Positions 54,698 through 63,220 of a DNA stretch of 64,000 nucleotides are shown here, in pieces. A program made the position numbers and the translations under genes. This DNA comes from Paenibacillus sp. OK003 (lineage in GTDB: Bacteria; Bacillota; Bacilli; Paenibacillales; Paenibacillaceae): positions 124,001 through 188,000 of the forward strand of contig NZ_FOBD01000008.1 in NCBI RefSeq assembly GCF_900109515.1, in the 5' to 3' direction. Numbering within the stretch: the first letter of the stretch is position 1; each line of letters opens with the position of its first letter. The notes under the pieces were generated by a model. The model was not told the DNA's origin. It saw only the letters and a list, made by a program, of their open reading frames with translations, and did not search any database.

Positions 54698-55864
54698 CTA
54701 TTTCAGAAGCACACGACGTCCAAGTGTAAACGCAAGAACCAGCATCGCTGCACCAACACCCACTTGGAATCCATAGACGGATACCCAATTCATCGCATCC
54801 GGCCAGGTTTCCATTCTCTCATATAACCAGCCACCAATCAGTGGTCCAAGAAACGAGGTCACTCCGGTCAGAGCCGAATACACGGCAACAAACATCGGTC
54901 TTTCGCTTTTGGGTGTATCTCCGATTGTGAAGTTAAAAGCAAGCTGGTTGAATCCACCCACACCAATACCGAGAAAAATGTGAGATAAAAAAAGCGCTAT
55001 CAAAACAGGCATAAACGACATCAATCCCCACGACAGACAGGAGAGAGCGATGATCGGTAATGTCCAAAACAATAAGGTTTTGTTGCTGAATCTCGCATTC
55101 AGATTGCCCCAAACATAGAATCCGGCCATCATGACGAGCGTCTGCACTACGGTAATTATCGATACCGTCTGATAATTAATGTTAAGCAGGTCAAGCATCA
55201 CATAGGAAAATAGCGGAACGATCAACGTCTGGATCAGTAACCAGGCCGCGAGGAACAGTGTAGCCCTCAGAAAGGAAGGATCCTGAAAGGGCTTTTTAAA
55301 CATCCCCCAAAAAACCTTTTCAGTTGAACGTTCAAACGGTACATCGGGATAAAAGCAATAAATAACCGTATTGGCTATGGCGCAGATCCACACCGGAATG
55401 AACAGGATTAAGAAGCCCATCTCCCCGGGAAAACGGTCCAGAACGATGCCTCCCGCAAATAAGCATACGCTTCCAAGTGCATTCAGAATCGTATTTCGAA
55501 TTCCGAAATAACGCCCTCTCACCTTGGCAGGAACGATATCTCCAATTAAAGAGGTCCAGATCATACCGCCAATTGTATTGGCTATAAATGCAACCGTATA
55601 CACACCAATATAAATGCCTACCCACCACTCCTTGGGAAACAGGAATGGGATGAGTCCCGTCGAACTCCACAGGATGCGATGCATCCCCACAAACAATACA
55701 AGCATGCGTTTGCGGCTGCGAATGCGCTGCATCCAGTAAGCTGCTCCAATCTGGGCGATATTGACAAACGTCGTAATGGCGAGCACAAAGCCAATATGTC
55801 TTGACCCGGCCCCAAGGTACAGCAGAAAACCGGTTAAAAATGGGCCTCCCAGCAATGTCTGCAA
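54698..55864 (-). CDS. MFS transporter (start unresolved)
   Basis: Twelve-helix major facilitator type protein, with LAITTFVNIAQIGAAYWMQRIRSRKR and ATLFLAAWLLIQTLIVPLFS segments. The TTG at 55864 gives 388 residues but begins inside the first helix and has no ribosome binding site. The same frame stays open and protein-like upstream (LSIATWEGVPAII before the TTG) to about 55981, where AAGGAG lies nine bases before an ATA codon; no in-frame ATG, GTG or TTG exists there. Either a rare start codon or a small frameshift is involved. Exported or imported substrate unknown. Confidence 0.8.
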   Translation of the reverse strand: MQTLLGGPFLTGFLLYLGAGSRHIGFVLAITTFVNIAQIGAAYWMQRIRSRKRMLVLFVGMHRILWSSTGLIPFLFPKEWWVGIYIGVYTVAFIANTIGGMIWTSLIGDIVPAKVRGRYFGIRNTILNALGSVCLFAGGIVLDRFPGEMGFLILFIPVWICAIANTVIYCFYPDVPFERSTEKVFWGMFKKPFQDPSFLRATLFLAAWLLIQTLIVPLFSYVMLDLLNINYQTVSIITVVQTLVMMAGFYVWGNLNARFSNKTLLFWTLPIIALSCLSWGLMSFMPVLIALFLSHIFLGIGVGGFNQLAFNFTIGDTPKSERPMFVAVYSALTGVTSFLGPLIGGWLYERMETWPDAMNWVSVYGFQVGVGAAMLVLAFTLGRRVLLK

Positions 55865-56063
55865 AATAATTGCCGGTACACCCTCCCATGTTGCGATGGA
55901 TAAATTCTTGCGTTGTGTCGAACCCTTGCGCCGTGGTTTGCCTGCAAACGGAGGAGGGTTAACGTTGACCGTCTTCTGTATGGGGATACACTCCTTAGAC
56001 CGGGTTTTAAGTGCCGGTCGATGCTAGTTGTCACCCCAAATTCTACTCACAGCGTGAGGGTTG

Positions 56064-57479
56064 TCAACTCATTTTTTCACGGTTCAACGGGAGGTAGAGA
56101 TAGAAGGTACTTCCCTTGCCCTCAGCGCTTTCAAGTTCGATTGATCCGTCCAGCAGTCTTGCCAAATCCCGACTGATGGACAGGCCGAGTCCTGTTCCCC
56201 CAAATTTGCGGCTAATGGACCCATCAGCCTGTTGAAATGCTTCAAAAATGGATTGATGTTTATCTTTAGCAATACCAATTCCCGTATCTTGTACCGAGAA
56301 AACAAGCCATTGACTTAGAATACCTGACTTCTTCATTTGCTTGGTGCTTACGGTCAGTGTAACCTTTCCCTGATGCGTAAACTTGATGGCATTGGAGATG
56401 AGATTACGCAAAATCTGCTGGACCCGTTGGGGATCAGACCAGAGGGTCTCTGGCAGCCCCGGCTTCTTGTCCAGCTGCAGCTGGACTCCCTTTTTCTCGG
56501 CAACCAACTGGAAGTGACTCATGGCATCTTCCGTGAGTTGTGCAACACTGATATCCTCCAAGACGATATCCAGTCTGCCCGCTTCCACTTTGGACAGATC
56601 GAGAATGTCATTGATTAACGTTAGCAATTCCTGACCTGACTGTTCAATCATTGTGGCAAAACGTATGGTATCCTCTTGCTCCAGCGTATCACCGTTCTCG
56701 CTGATCATCTGGGCAAAGTTAATAACACTGTTCAGCGGTGTTCGCAGTTCATGCGACATATTCGCCAAAAATTCCGATTTGTATTGCGAAGCAATCATTA
56801 ACTGCTTGGCACGGTCTTCCAGGACGATTTGAGCTTTCTGCAATTCTTCCTTTTGTACAGACAATAAACGATTGGTGCTCTGAATGAGCAAAATCCGATT
56901 CTGTTCATTCTGGAAATCCCGCAAAATAAAAGCAAAAATAAGACTAAGCATAATACCTGCTGGAAGGGTATACGGCATAATATGCGAGAAAAAATATGTA
57001 GCCGGGATAACGCCGACGATAGCAATGTTCACACTGTTGACTACATTTACAATCAAGATGACGATGACACCTTTAACAATTAGCCTGTAGTTACTGCGTC
57101 TCATCCATATATTCAGTCCTGCACACAGCACCCCCAGAATTGACATGTTGATCAGCGCAGCCACCGTAGCATCATTGATACCGAAAGTTAATCGGGTCAA
57201 CCCAATCCCAACACCAACAATAATAACGCTATAGGGTTGTCTATACGTCAAAACGGCAACAATTAAAGGAACAAAACGAAGATCGAAGATCACTTCATCA
57301 TTAAGCTGAAATCCAAATACTGTGCTAATCCAGCCTGCAAGAACAAGCACAAACAACGAACTGATCTGTTTTACTCGTGATGAGGCTCGTATTATGATGT
57401 ATTTATAGAACACACTAGCAAGGTAAGCAATGGTAATGAGCATCCCCATATTTAATACGAACATTTTTGAAAATTGCAT
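56064..57479 (-). CDS. Sensor histidine kinase with 5TM-5TMR_LYT-like membrane domain
   Basis: 471 residues. Six helices at residues 8-190 resemble the LytS-type membrane sensor, including RFVPLIVAVLTYRQPYSVIIVGVGIGLTRL. A coiled linker follows, then HisKA with phospho-acceptor His in FLANMSHELRTPLNSV and an HATPase_c domain with N box, DTGIGI and GTGLGL. Unlike LytS it has a cytoplasmic HisKA rather than the His_kinase type. No response regulator gene is adjacent, so it is an orphan. Confidence 0.9.
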   Translation of the reverse strand: MQFSKMFVLNMGMLITIAYLASVFYKYIIIRASSRVKQISSLFVLVLAGWISTVFGFQLNDEVIFDLRFVPLIVAVLTYRQPYSVIIVGVGIGLTRLTFGINDATVAALINMSILGVLCAGLNIWMRRSNYRLIVKGVIVILIVNVVNSVNIAIVGVIPATYFFSHIMPYTLPAGIMLSLIFAFILRDFQNEQNRILLIQSTNRLLSVQKEELQKAQIVLEDRAKQLMIASQYKSEFLANMSHELRTPLNSVINFAQMISENGDTLEQEDTIRFATMIEQSGQELLTLINDILDLSKVEAGRLDIVLEDISVAQLTEDAMSHFQLVAEKKGVQLQLDKKPGLPETLWSDPQRVQQILRNLISNAIKFTHQGKVTLTVSTKQMKKSGILSQWLVFSVQDTGIGIAKDKHQSIFEAFQQADGSISRKFGGTGLGLSISRDLARLLDGSIELESAEGKGSTFYLYLPLNREKMS

Positions 57480-57711
57480 TCACTCACTCCTGTTGTCGTG
57501 TATTCATTGACAAAAAACCTTTAGTCCGTATGCATCTCTATCATATCATGCCCATTCAACCTTCGACATTCCTTCGCCGTCAAAAAAATGCACAAAAATA
57601 CACAAATCAGGATTCAATTTGTGCGCCGAAAGTAGTAGAATATATTGTTGTTCGATTTTATTTGCTGTGATCCAGTTCCTTGCGAACCTGGATGAAAGGA
57701 GAAACGGTGTT

Positions 57712-58365
57712 GTGCACGTGTTAAAAAGTAAATCCTACTGGCTGTCGTTAAGCTTGATGCTTTCCTTGGCTGTCTTGGGGATGCTCTACGATATTCTGAA
57801 TAGTCCGGAACGCGGTTTCTCTGTGCTTAATTCCCCGTTGGACCGGATTATCCCTTATGTACCTTCCATGTCCATACCTTATCTGGGTTGGTATCCATTT
57901 GTCTTCGGCGTGCTGGCTTATTTATGTGCCAAGGATCGGCTCACTTATTATCGCGTCCTGTTATCTATGAACATCTGTGTCTGGATCTGTTACCTGATCT
58001 ATTTTAATTTTCAGACCATGGTGCCGCGTCCCGAGTTAACAGGTACGGGTCTCGGTGCATCTCTTCTTGGATGGCTCTACGGCCAGGACCGTCCATATAA
58101 TTGTTTTCCAAGTATTCATGCCCTTCATTCTTATCTGGTGATGCGCGCTGTTCTCTCCGTTCAGAGCATTAGCAAACAGGTTAAAGTGTTGGTTGCTGCC
58201 GGAGCAGCACTGATTATATTATCCACCTTAATGATCAAACAACATGTAATCTATGACGCTCTGGGTGCGGTCGTACTAGGCGAATGCATTTTCACAATTA
58301 TCACTGGGCTTTCGCTGTATCGTCGTCGCCGAAAAGAATCGAAGTGGACAGAGGGGATCAGCTGA
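57712..58365 (+). CDS. PAP2 superfamily membrane phosphatase (PAP2_3-like)
   Basis: 217 residues, about six helices. Motif segment GQDRPYNCFPSIHALHS carries the N-x-FPS-x-H core of the lipid phosphatase family, and KQHVIYDALGAVVLG the second His and Asp. The arrangement resembles the inositol-phosphoceramide-synthase-like PAP2_3 branch. The start is GTG at 57712 with AAAGGAG ten bases before it; the ATG of the longer open frame is not supported. It converges on the HD-GYP gene, overlapping it by eight bases. Confidence 0.85.
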   Translation: MHVLKSKSYWLSLSLMLSLAVLGMLYDILNSPERGFSVLNSPLDRIIPYVPSMSIPYLGWYPFVFGVLAYLCAKDRLTYYRVLLSMNICVWICYLIYFNFQTMVPRPELTGTGLGASLLGWLYGQDRPYNCFPSIHALHSYLVMRAVLSVQSISKQVKVLVAAGAALIILSTLMIKQHVIYDALGAVVLGECIFTIITGLSLYRRRRKESKWTEGIS

Positions 58366-58372
58366 CCCCTCT
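58350..58372. terminator. Hairpin spanning two convergent gene ends
   Basis: AGAGGGG (58350-58356) and CCCCTCT (58366-58372) pair around ATCAGCTGA, which carries the stop codons of both the PAP2 and HD-GYP genes. T-runs are absent, so termination strength is uncertain. Confidence 0.5.
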
Positions 58373-59881
58373 CTCCGACGATTTCTGGAGATGCTGTTGC
58401 CTTCTCCATTCATCAATAAACAAGCTTGCAAAATAGGGATCCCACTGGGTCCCTTTTCCTTCTTCCAAAATAGATAGCGCTTTCTCATGGCTCATCCCAT
58501 TCCGATATGGACGATCAGACGTCATGGCATCAAAAGCATCAGCCACGGCAATGATACGGCCAAACAGCGGAATTTCTTGGCCTGCTATGCCATCAGGATA
58601 CCCTTTGCCATCATATCTTTCGTGATGAGATCTTACCCCCGGCAAAAAATCTGCCATCGCATCAATCGGTTCAATCTGTAACAAAATACTCTCTCCAAGA
58701 ACAGGATGTGTGCGAATGATGGCGAATTCCTCATCAGTGAGTTTCCCATCTTTCAATAACACTTCGTCGGGTATGCCGATTTTCCCAATATCATGCAGCA
58801 GCGCTGATTTGTATAACAGATCTGCTTGTTCTTCATTCATGCCACTCAGCTTGCCAATCATAATGGAATACTCTGCCACACGCATGGAATGACCAGCTGT
58901 ATATTTGTCCCGTGCGTCCAATGCAGCTGCCAGGGTGGAAAAATAACTTTGCAGCAACTGCCGATTGCGCTCCTGTCTCATCTCAAGCCGGTTAATCATC
59001 ATATTGAATCCGGAGATGAGCGCAGAAAATTCATCTGCGTACAGATCAGGGGTTCTTCTGCCCAAGTCTCCCTCTTGAATTCGGTTCATCTCCTCCGTTA
59101 GCTCTGCAACCGGACCGCGAACATCCCGAATGAGCAGCCAGCTTCCCACAAGGGCGAAGCCCCCGCCCAGCACAACGATAAGAATGGCCCACAGAATATA
59201 CTCTTTCGCAAACTCGCTATCCATATACTGAAGACGGATCGATGTAGCCAGGAAGAACAGAAATAATGGAAATAAACCAATCAGCGCCGTACTCAGCTGA
59301 AATTTACGCTGAATGGACACCAGGACACGTCCTCCGAGAGATGGCTCCATGCCATGCTGTTCTTTGCCTCTGCGGCGAACTTCCAGCAGCAGTGGTCTCA
59401 CGGTTCGAACCGTCAGAAAATATTCAATCAGGGCATGCATCACGGCGATCAATAAGGCACACGCAGCTGCAACGGCGACATACCCATACGGAAATTCCAG
59501 CCATCCTGTAGAAATCATCCATATTGTCAATCCCGCAGCAGGCAGGGAAAACCCAAGCATATGCGGACCCAAAATACGATAAATCGTTTGTCCCGGAAAA
59601 CGGTGAATGCTCTCATACATCTTTGTCAATTCGGCCTTTTCATGATGCTCTTTGGCAAAAAAATGCCGAATGGGGCCAAGTTGTGCCCATAGGGTAATTA
59701 GTTCAGCAACAAGCATGAACAATAGTGAAATCAACACAATGTTAATGAGGCGTACAAATTGAATATTCGGTATTTGTAAGGTAGACACCATAACCACTGT
59801 ACCTACCACAAAAACAGCCGCCACTGAACCGATAAAATAATTTCGCATCAGACGAAAGATAAATGAACGGTATACTTCCAC
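58358..59881 (-). CDS. HD-GYP domain phosphodiesterase with membrane and HAMP region
   Basis: 507 residues. Several N-terminal helices, a HAMP domain at about 255-310 (IRDVRGPVAELTEEMNRIQEGDLGRRTPD), and an HD-GYP domain at about 320-500: RVAEYS, HDIGKIGIPDEVLLKDGKLTDEEF, HPVLGE, HHERYDGKGYPDG (GYP intact). The usual activity is c-di-GMP hydrolysis; this one keeps the metal motif residues. A lone gene with no GGDEF partner in the window. Confidence 0.9.
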   Translation of the reverse strand: MEVYRSFIFRLMRNYFIGSVAAVFVVGTVVMVSTLQIPNIQFVRLINIVLISLLFMLVAELITLWAQLGPIRHFFAKEHHEKAELTKMYESIHRFPGQTIYRILGPHMLGFSLPAAGLTIWMISTGWLEFPYGYVAVAAACALLIAVMHALIEYFLTVRTVRPLLLEVRRRGKEQHGMEPSLGGRVLVSIQRKFQLSTALIGLFPLFLFFLATSIRLQYMDSEFAKEYILWAILIVVLGGGFALVGSWLLIRDVRGPVAELTEEMNRIQEGDLGRRTPDLYADEFSALISGFNMMINRLEMRQERNRQLLQSYFSTLAAALDARDKYTAGHSMRVAEYSIMIGKLSGMNEEQADLLYKSALLHDIGKIGIPDEVLLKDGKLTDEEFAIIRTHPVLGESILLQIEPIDAMADFLPGVRSHHERYDGKGYPDGIAGQEIPLFGRIIAVADAFDAMTSDRPYRNGMSHEKALSILEEGKGTQWDPYFASLFIDEWRRQQHLQKSSERGVS

Positions 59882-60072
59882 CCCAACCCCTCACTCTCTA
59901 GGTGTAACCCGGCCTCCCCATTGATGATGACAGAAGGAGATTATGGGTACTGCCTCCTATTTGTTATCGGTTAATCGGACTAAAAAAATTAATTCATTCA
60001 ACCGACGGGAAACCTCCATCCTGGAATTAACTATGAATCGTTCATCTACTTATATCTACGCGTACAACCATG

Positions 60073-60103
60073 CAAAAAAGACCGTCTCCCGTAGGAAACA
60101 GCC
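60073..60103 (-). terminator. Terminator of the sigma/anti-sigma operon
   Basis: On the minus strand GGCTGTTTCC and GGAGACGGTC pair over ten positions with G-U pairs around a TAC loop, followed by TTTTTT. It lies 20 bases after the anti-sigma stop. Confidence 0.75.
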
Positions 60104-60122
60104 TGATATGGCAAAACATTTC

Positions 60123-61103
60123 TTATCCTTTAATCTTGGCAGCCAGAATCATTGTACCACGCGGCTCATCACCCATCGCATCCGGTTCAAGTGTGATCGC
60201 GACCGTGTCGTAGTCGTTAGCAGAGTCTAACGTATAGTATACCGCTCCCGTTCCATTATGACTCATGAAGGTCCCCGCATTCTGAGGCTTATCTCCCTTG
60301 ATCAGCCACACTTGGAACGCCTCGTTTCCTTCTAGCGTAGGCAGGTTCTCCGCCTGTACAACCAGGTGAGTGCCTTTGCTGTCAATGACGATGGTAGCCA
60401 GACCTTGGGCCACAATGTCCTGTGTCGCAGGACTAAGCTTGACGGCTTCGCCTGTCTGCATTCCCTGTGCAGGCAGCAGGGATGAAGCAAGCTGCTCTTG
60501 CAGCTTGGCATTCTGTGCCTGCGCCTGAGCAAGCTGCTCTTGCGCCGCCGATGAGCCCGCAGCTTGCTGCTTCAGCGAATCGACCTGGCCTTGCAGCTGC
60601 CCGGCGTAGATGCCAAGCACGAGCGCCGCTGCCGCGAGGGCTGCGCTCGCTATGCGCCAGGCGCGGCTGCTGCGCGCACGCGCGCGCCCTTGAGGCTGCC
60701 ACGGCTGTGCCTGTGCAGCCTCTTCTGCCCGGGCTGCAGGCACCGCCGTCTCCGGCGGCAAGCCTTGCCCGGGCTGCGCCGCTTGATGCTGCGGCGCAAG
60801 ATCCGCCTGAAGCACCACGGGTGCTTCAGGCTCCGCAGGAGCAGCCGCCGGCTTCGCTTCGGCGCTCTCCTGCGCGTGTCCGAGCACGTTGCCCAGCACA
60901 CGTGCTCGCATGCCAGGCGGCGGTGCAACAGGTTCCGCCGCGAGTGGCAGGAAGCCTGTTACTTCCTGCAATTCCCTCACCTCCTGGCGACAAGTCTCAC
61001 ATTGGGCCAAATGCGCTTCAAATGCTGCCACTTCCTCCGCTTCGAGTCCTCCCAACACATACACCGGTGCCAGATCAGACCATTCCTCATGTCGTTCTAT
61101 CAT
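60123..61103 (-). CDS. Anti-sigma factor with zinc-binding N-terminus and RskA domain
   Basis: 326 residues. Residues 1-45 carry the ZAS motif HLAQCETCRQE (HxxxCxxC). A Pro/Ala-rich linker extends to about 145, one helix (ASAALAAAALVLGIYAG) crosses the membrane, and the extracellular RskA-type domain has FQVWLIKGDKPQNAGTF and AITLEPDAMGDEPRGTMIL. The linker DNA (about 60480-60960) is much richer in G+C than the rest. Overlaps the sigma gene by four bases, so coupled. Probably binds the ECF factor until a cell-envelope signal arrives. Confidence 0.9.
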   Translation of the reverse strand: MIERHEEWSDLAPVYVLGGLEAEEVAAFEAHLAQCETCRQEVRELQEVTGFLPLAAEPVAPPPGMRARVLGNVLGHAQESAEAKPAAAPAEPEAPVVLQADLAPQHQAAQPGQGLPPETAVPAARAEEAAQAQPWQPQGRARARSSRAWRIASAALAAAALVLGIYAGQLQGQVDSLKQQAAGSSAAQEQLAQAQAQNAKLQEQLASSLLPAQGMQTGEAVKLSPATQDIVAQGLATIVIDSKGTHLVVQAENLPTLEGNEAFQVWLIKGDKPQNAGTFMSHNGTGAVYYTLDSANDYDTVAITLEPDAMGDEPRGTMILAAKIKG

Positions 61104-61696
61104 GGATGTATGCCCTCCCTTCCCGCGTCCGGATGCATTTCAGCATCGGCGAGCAGCTTCTGGAGCTGCCGCATCGCAAGCCTGACACGGCTCTTTACCG
61201 TACCCAGCGGAATCCCGAATCTGCTGGATACCTCCTGTTGCGTTAAGCCTGCATAATAGATCGATTCAATGACCTGTTGCTGGTCACCATTCAACTGGGA
61301 CAGGGCTTCCTTGATTCGGACACCTTCCCATTTGCGCTCTATTCCTTCTTCTGTATTTGTATGTTCATCGGCATAGGCCGCCAGTGTTTCGTTCTCCACT
61401 GAGGTTGTAGCTGCGTTTTTGGATTTTCGCCTCAGCATGTCCACTGCAATGTTGCGCGTTATGGCGAACATCCACGTGGTCAGCTTCCCCTGTGAGGCCT
61501 CATATCGTTCAGCATTGTTCCAAACCCGCAGGAATAATTCCTGGACAGTCTCTTCTGCTGTCATTGGATCACCAACGATCCGATAAGCAAAAGAATACAC
61601 CGCCCGCTCGTAGCGGTCATATAAAAGCTCCAGTGCGGAAGCATCTCGTTCCGCAATCTGCCGCATCAACCTGCTGTCCTCTATTGATTCAGTCAT
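61100..61696 (-). CDS. ECF RNA polymerase sigma factor (SigK-like)
   Basis: 198 residues. Region 2: LYDRYERAVYSFAYRIVGDPMTAEETVQELFLRVWNNAERYEASQGKLTTWMFAITRNIAVDMLRR. Region 4: LSQLNGDQQQVIESIYYAGLTQQEVSSRFGIPLGTVKSRVRLAMRQLQKLL. It is paired with an RskA-like anti-sigma factor. A TATAAT at 61727-61732 (minus) lies upstream of the start, with a poor -35. Targets unknown. Confidence 0.93.
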   Translation of the reverse strand: MTESIEDSRLMRQIAERDASALELLYDRYERAVYSFAYRIVGDPMTAEETVQELFLRVWNNAERYEASQGKLTTWMFAITRNIAVDMLRRKSKNAATTSVENETLAAYADEHTNTEEGIERKWEGVRIKEALSQLNGDQQQVIESIYYAGLTQQEVSSRFGIPLGTVKSRVRLAMRQLQKLLADAEMHPDAGREGIHP

Positions 61697-61830
61697 GCGA
61701 GGGCCCCTTTCCGTGTCATCCCTCTTATTATAACCTACGCAGAATCATTTGAAGAGGATTACCTTATTGAAGAAAAAATTTGAAATGTTTTCGCAATTGT
61801 TTTCAAAAAAAGCTTCAACCTTCCTTTTTA

Positions 61831-61859
61831 TTGCAAAAAATTACAGCCTGTGGTATACT
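61831..61859 (+). promoter_or_regulatory. SigmaA-type promoter of a noncoding transcript
   Basis: TTGCAA (61831-61836), 17-base spacer, TATACT (61854-61859). It points away from the sigma factor gene into a stretch without coding signals. Start of transcription expected near 61866. Confidence 0.7.
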
Positions 61860-61865
61860 CTAAGA

Positions 61866-62157
61866 GTTGGTATTTAAACAACCTCATATGATTTTCTGTC
61901 TTCTTTAAACCCCGGAATATTTTCTTCATGCTGCGACCGCAGCGAATATGCACATTAACCTATGAAGATTGAAGAACCTGAATCACAATAACCCGGTAGT
62001 ACAGAGTTTCACAAGATGTTCCCATTCACACTGGCGCGGTCATCGGAGCCGCAAGGACAAAAGAGAGGTAGGGCTTTTGTTGTTTTGGATGTCACTTATT
62101 CTTGAGAAGATTGAAAACATACACAAAGCACCCGGAATTGGGTTCCGGGTGTTTTTC
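61866..62157 (+). ncRNA. Putative structured noncoding RNA, about 290 nt
   Basis: Bounded by a good promoter and a strong terminator (CACCCGGAA/TTCCGGGTG then TTTTT). No open frame with a ribosome binding site. The 5' part (61887-61909, TATGATTTTC..TCTTCT) can pair with the 3' part before the terminator (AGAAGA..GAAAACATA) over about 15 pairs, closing a long-range stem. Internal hairpins include TCTTCAT/ATGAAGA, CTGC/GCAG, GCGG/CCGC and ACAAAAG/CTTTTGT with the loop AGAGGTAGGG. I compared it with 6S, SRP, tmRNA, RNase P and several riboswitches from memory and see no match. Confidence 0.5.
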
Positions 62158-62193
62158 CATGTCCACTTTTAATAAAAAAGTATTCAGACAGCC

Positions 62194-62226
62194 AAAAGGC
62201 ACCGATACAATCTCGGTGCCTTTCAA
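62194..62226 (-). terminator. Terminator of the His/Tyr/Gly-rich YjcZ-like gene
   Basis: GGCACCGA and TCGGTGCC pair around TACAATC; on the minus strand TTTT follows. Confidence 0.75.
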
Positions 62227-62272
62227 CGGAGTTGTATGGATCAACTCCCTGTTACAGTTGCAGTTACACGAT

Positions 62273-62578
62273 TTAGATAAACATCGTTTTGGAGATAATA
62301 ACCAGCAGGATGAACAGTACGAGAATCGTACCCATGGATCCCCAGCTTCCTCCGCCATGCCCATAGGCAGTTCCACAACCATGGTGATAACCGTGCAGCA
62401 CTGGCGCGTGATTGGGATGATGAGCGTATCCGTAGCCATAGCCCGCTGGCATTGTTCCATATCCATAACCGTACCCATGCATTTCATGACCTGTGTATCC
62501 ATGCATGTGCTCATACCCTCCCACGTATCCGTATACGTGTCCCTGTCCGTTCGGTGAATTCGGTTTTACTTCGCTCAT
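62273..62578 (-). CDS. YjcZ-family sporulation protein, long Gly/Tyr/His-rich form
   Basis: 101 residues. Residues 8-75 are a repetitive Gly-Tyr-His-Met stretch (GYGYGYGTMPAGYGYGYAHH). The C-terminal 25 residues SWGSMGTILVLFILLVIISKTMFI form the membrane helix seen in YjcZ proteins and in the two small genes upstream. GGAGGA precedes the ATG. Spore-coat or membrane role is known only by association. Terminator directly downstream. Confidence 0.8.
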   Translation of the reverse strand: MSEVKPNSPNGQGHVYGYVGGYEHMHGYTGHEMHGYGYGYGTMPAGYGYGYAHHPNHAPVLHGYHHGCGTAYGHGGGSWGSMGTILVLFILLVIISKTMFI

Positions 62579-62702
62579 TGTTCATTCCTCCTTAACATTT
62601 GCCTACACCCCTAAGCTATGTATTATGCCTACCTCTGGACCGGGCTATGGCCCTACTTTGATAAAATAGGCATTTTCACTATCCTTTAGGCTTGTCCTCA
62701 AA

Positions 62703-62740
62703 CCAAAAAAACCCCACCGGTTAACCGGCGGAGTTCAACA
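62703..62740 (-). terminator. Terminator of the 36-residue YjcZ-like gene
   Basis: AACTCCGCCGG and CCGGTGGGGTT pair around TTAA; followed by TTTTTTT on the minus strand. Confidence 0.8.
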
Positions 62741-62742
62741 AA

Positions 62743-62853
62743 TTATACCCAGAAAGATTTAGTGATAATGACAAGGAGAATGAACAGAACCAAGATTGCA
62801 CCAGTCGATGTCCAGCCGCCGTATCCATATCCTACGCCTCCAACTTCGCTCAT
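62743..62853 (-). CDS. YjcZ-family sporulation peptide, 36 residues
   Basis: Short peptide beginning MSEVGGVGYGYGGWTSTGAI and continuing as a hydrophobic helix ending ITKSFWV. The Gly/Tyr-rich start and the LVLFILLVII helix identify the YjcZ family. A strong AAAGGAGGG lies seven bases before the ATG. It is the second of two tandem short copies. Confidence 0.85.
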   Translation of the reverse strand: MSEVGGVGYGYGGWTSTGAILVLFILLVIITKSFWV

Positions 62854-62897
62854 GGGGAACCCTCCTTTACTAAAGTATTAGGGTCCGTATAGTCTAA

Positions 62898-63014
62898 TTA
62901 GATCAGGAATGCTTTAGAGATGATGACCAACAGGATGAAGAGTACCAAAATGGCACCAGTCGATGTCCATGCTCCGCCAACACCGTAACCTACTCCTCCA
63001 ACTACTCCACTCAT
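62898..63014 (-). CDS. YjcZ-family sporulation peptide, 38 residues
   Basis: Peptide beginning MSGVVGGVGYGVGGAWTSTG with the same AILVLFILLVIISK helix as its neighbour. AAAGGAGGG eight bases before the ATG. Adjacent to the 36-residue copy with 44 bases between, so a tandem duplication. Confidence 0.85.
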   Translation of the reverse strand: MSGVVGGVGYGVGGAWTSTGAILVLFILLVIISKAFLI

Positions 63015-63144
63015 TGAAAACCCTCCTTTGATTTGAGGTACAGTTCACTATATGCAAAAGTCACACGCTAGACCGGGCTCTGGTTAAATTTGGGCAGATC
63101 ACTATGAAGGAAAACAATATGCCTTTTCGCTGTACCCAGTAAAT

Positions 63145-63184
63145 GCAAAAAAACTGCAAGCCTCAGACAGAGACTTGCAGTACA
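63145..63184 (-). terminator. Terminator of the thiamine-binding protein gene
   Basis: ACTGCAAG and CTTGCAGT pair perfectly around a 12-base loop; seven Ts follow on the minus strand. Confidence 0.88.
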
Positions 63185-63220
63185 TTGTATAAGACTTTCC
63201 CCTTACGCTGCTGAATCCCG

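Noticed and set aside
60467..61256. Long plus-strand open frames antisense to the anti-sigma factor
   Set aside because: They mirror the G+C-rich linker of the anti-sigma gene, have no ribosome binding site and no recognisable domain.
61866..62157. 6S RNA, SRP RNA, tmRNA, RNase P or c-di-AMP/c-di-GMP riboswitch
   Set aside because: Length, conserved motifs and gene context do not match any of these as I know them; therefore reported only as an unassigned RNA.
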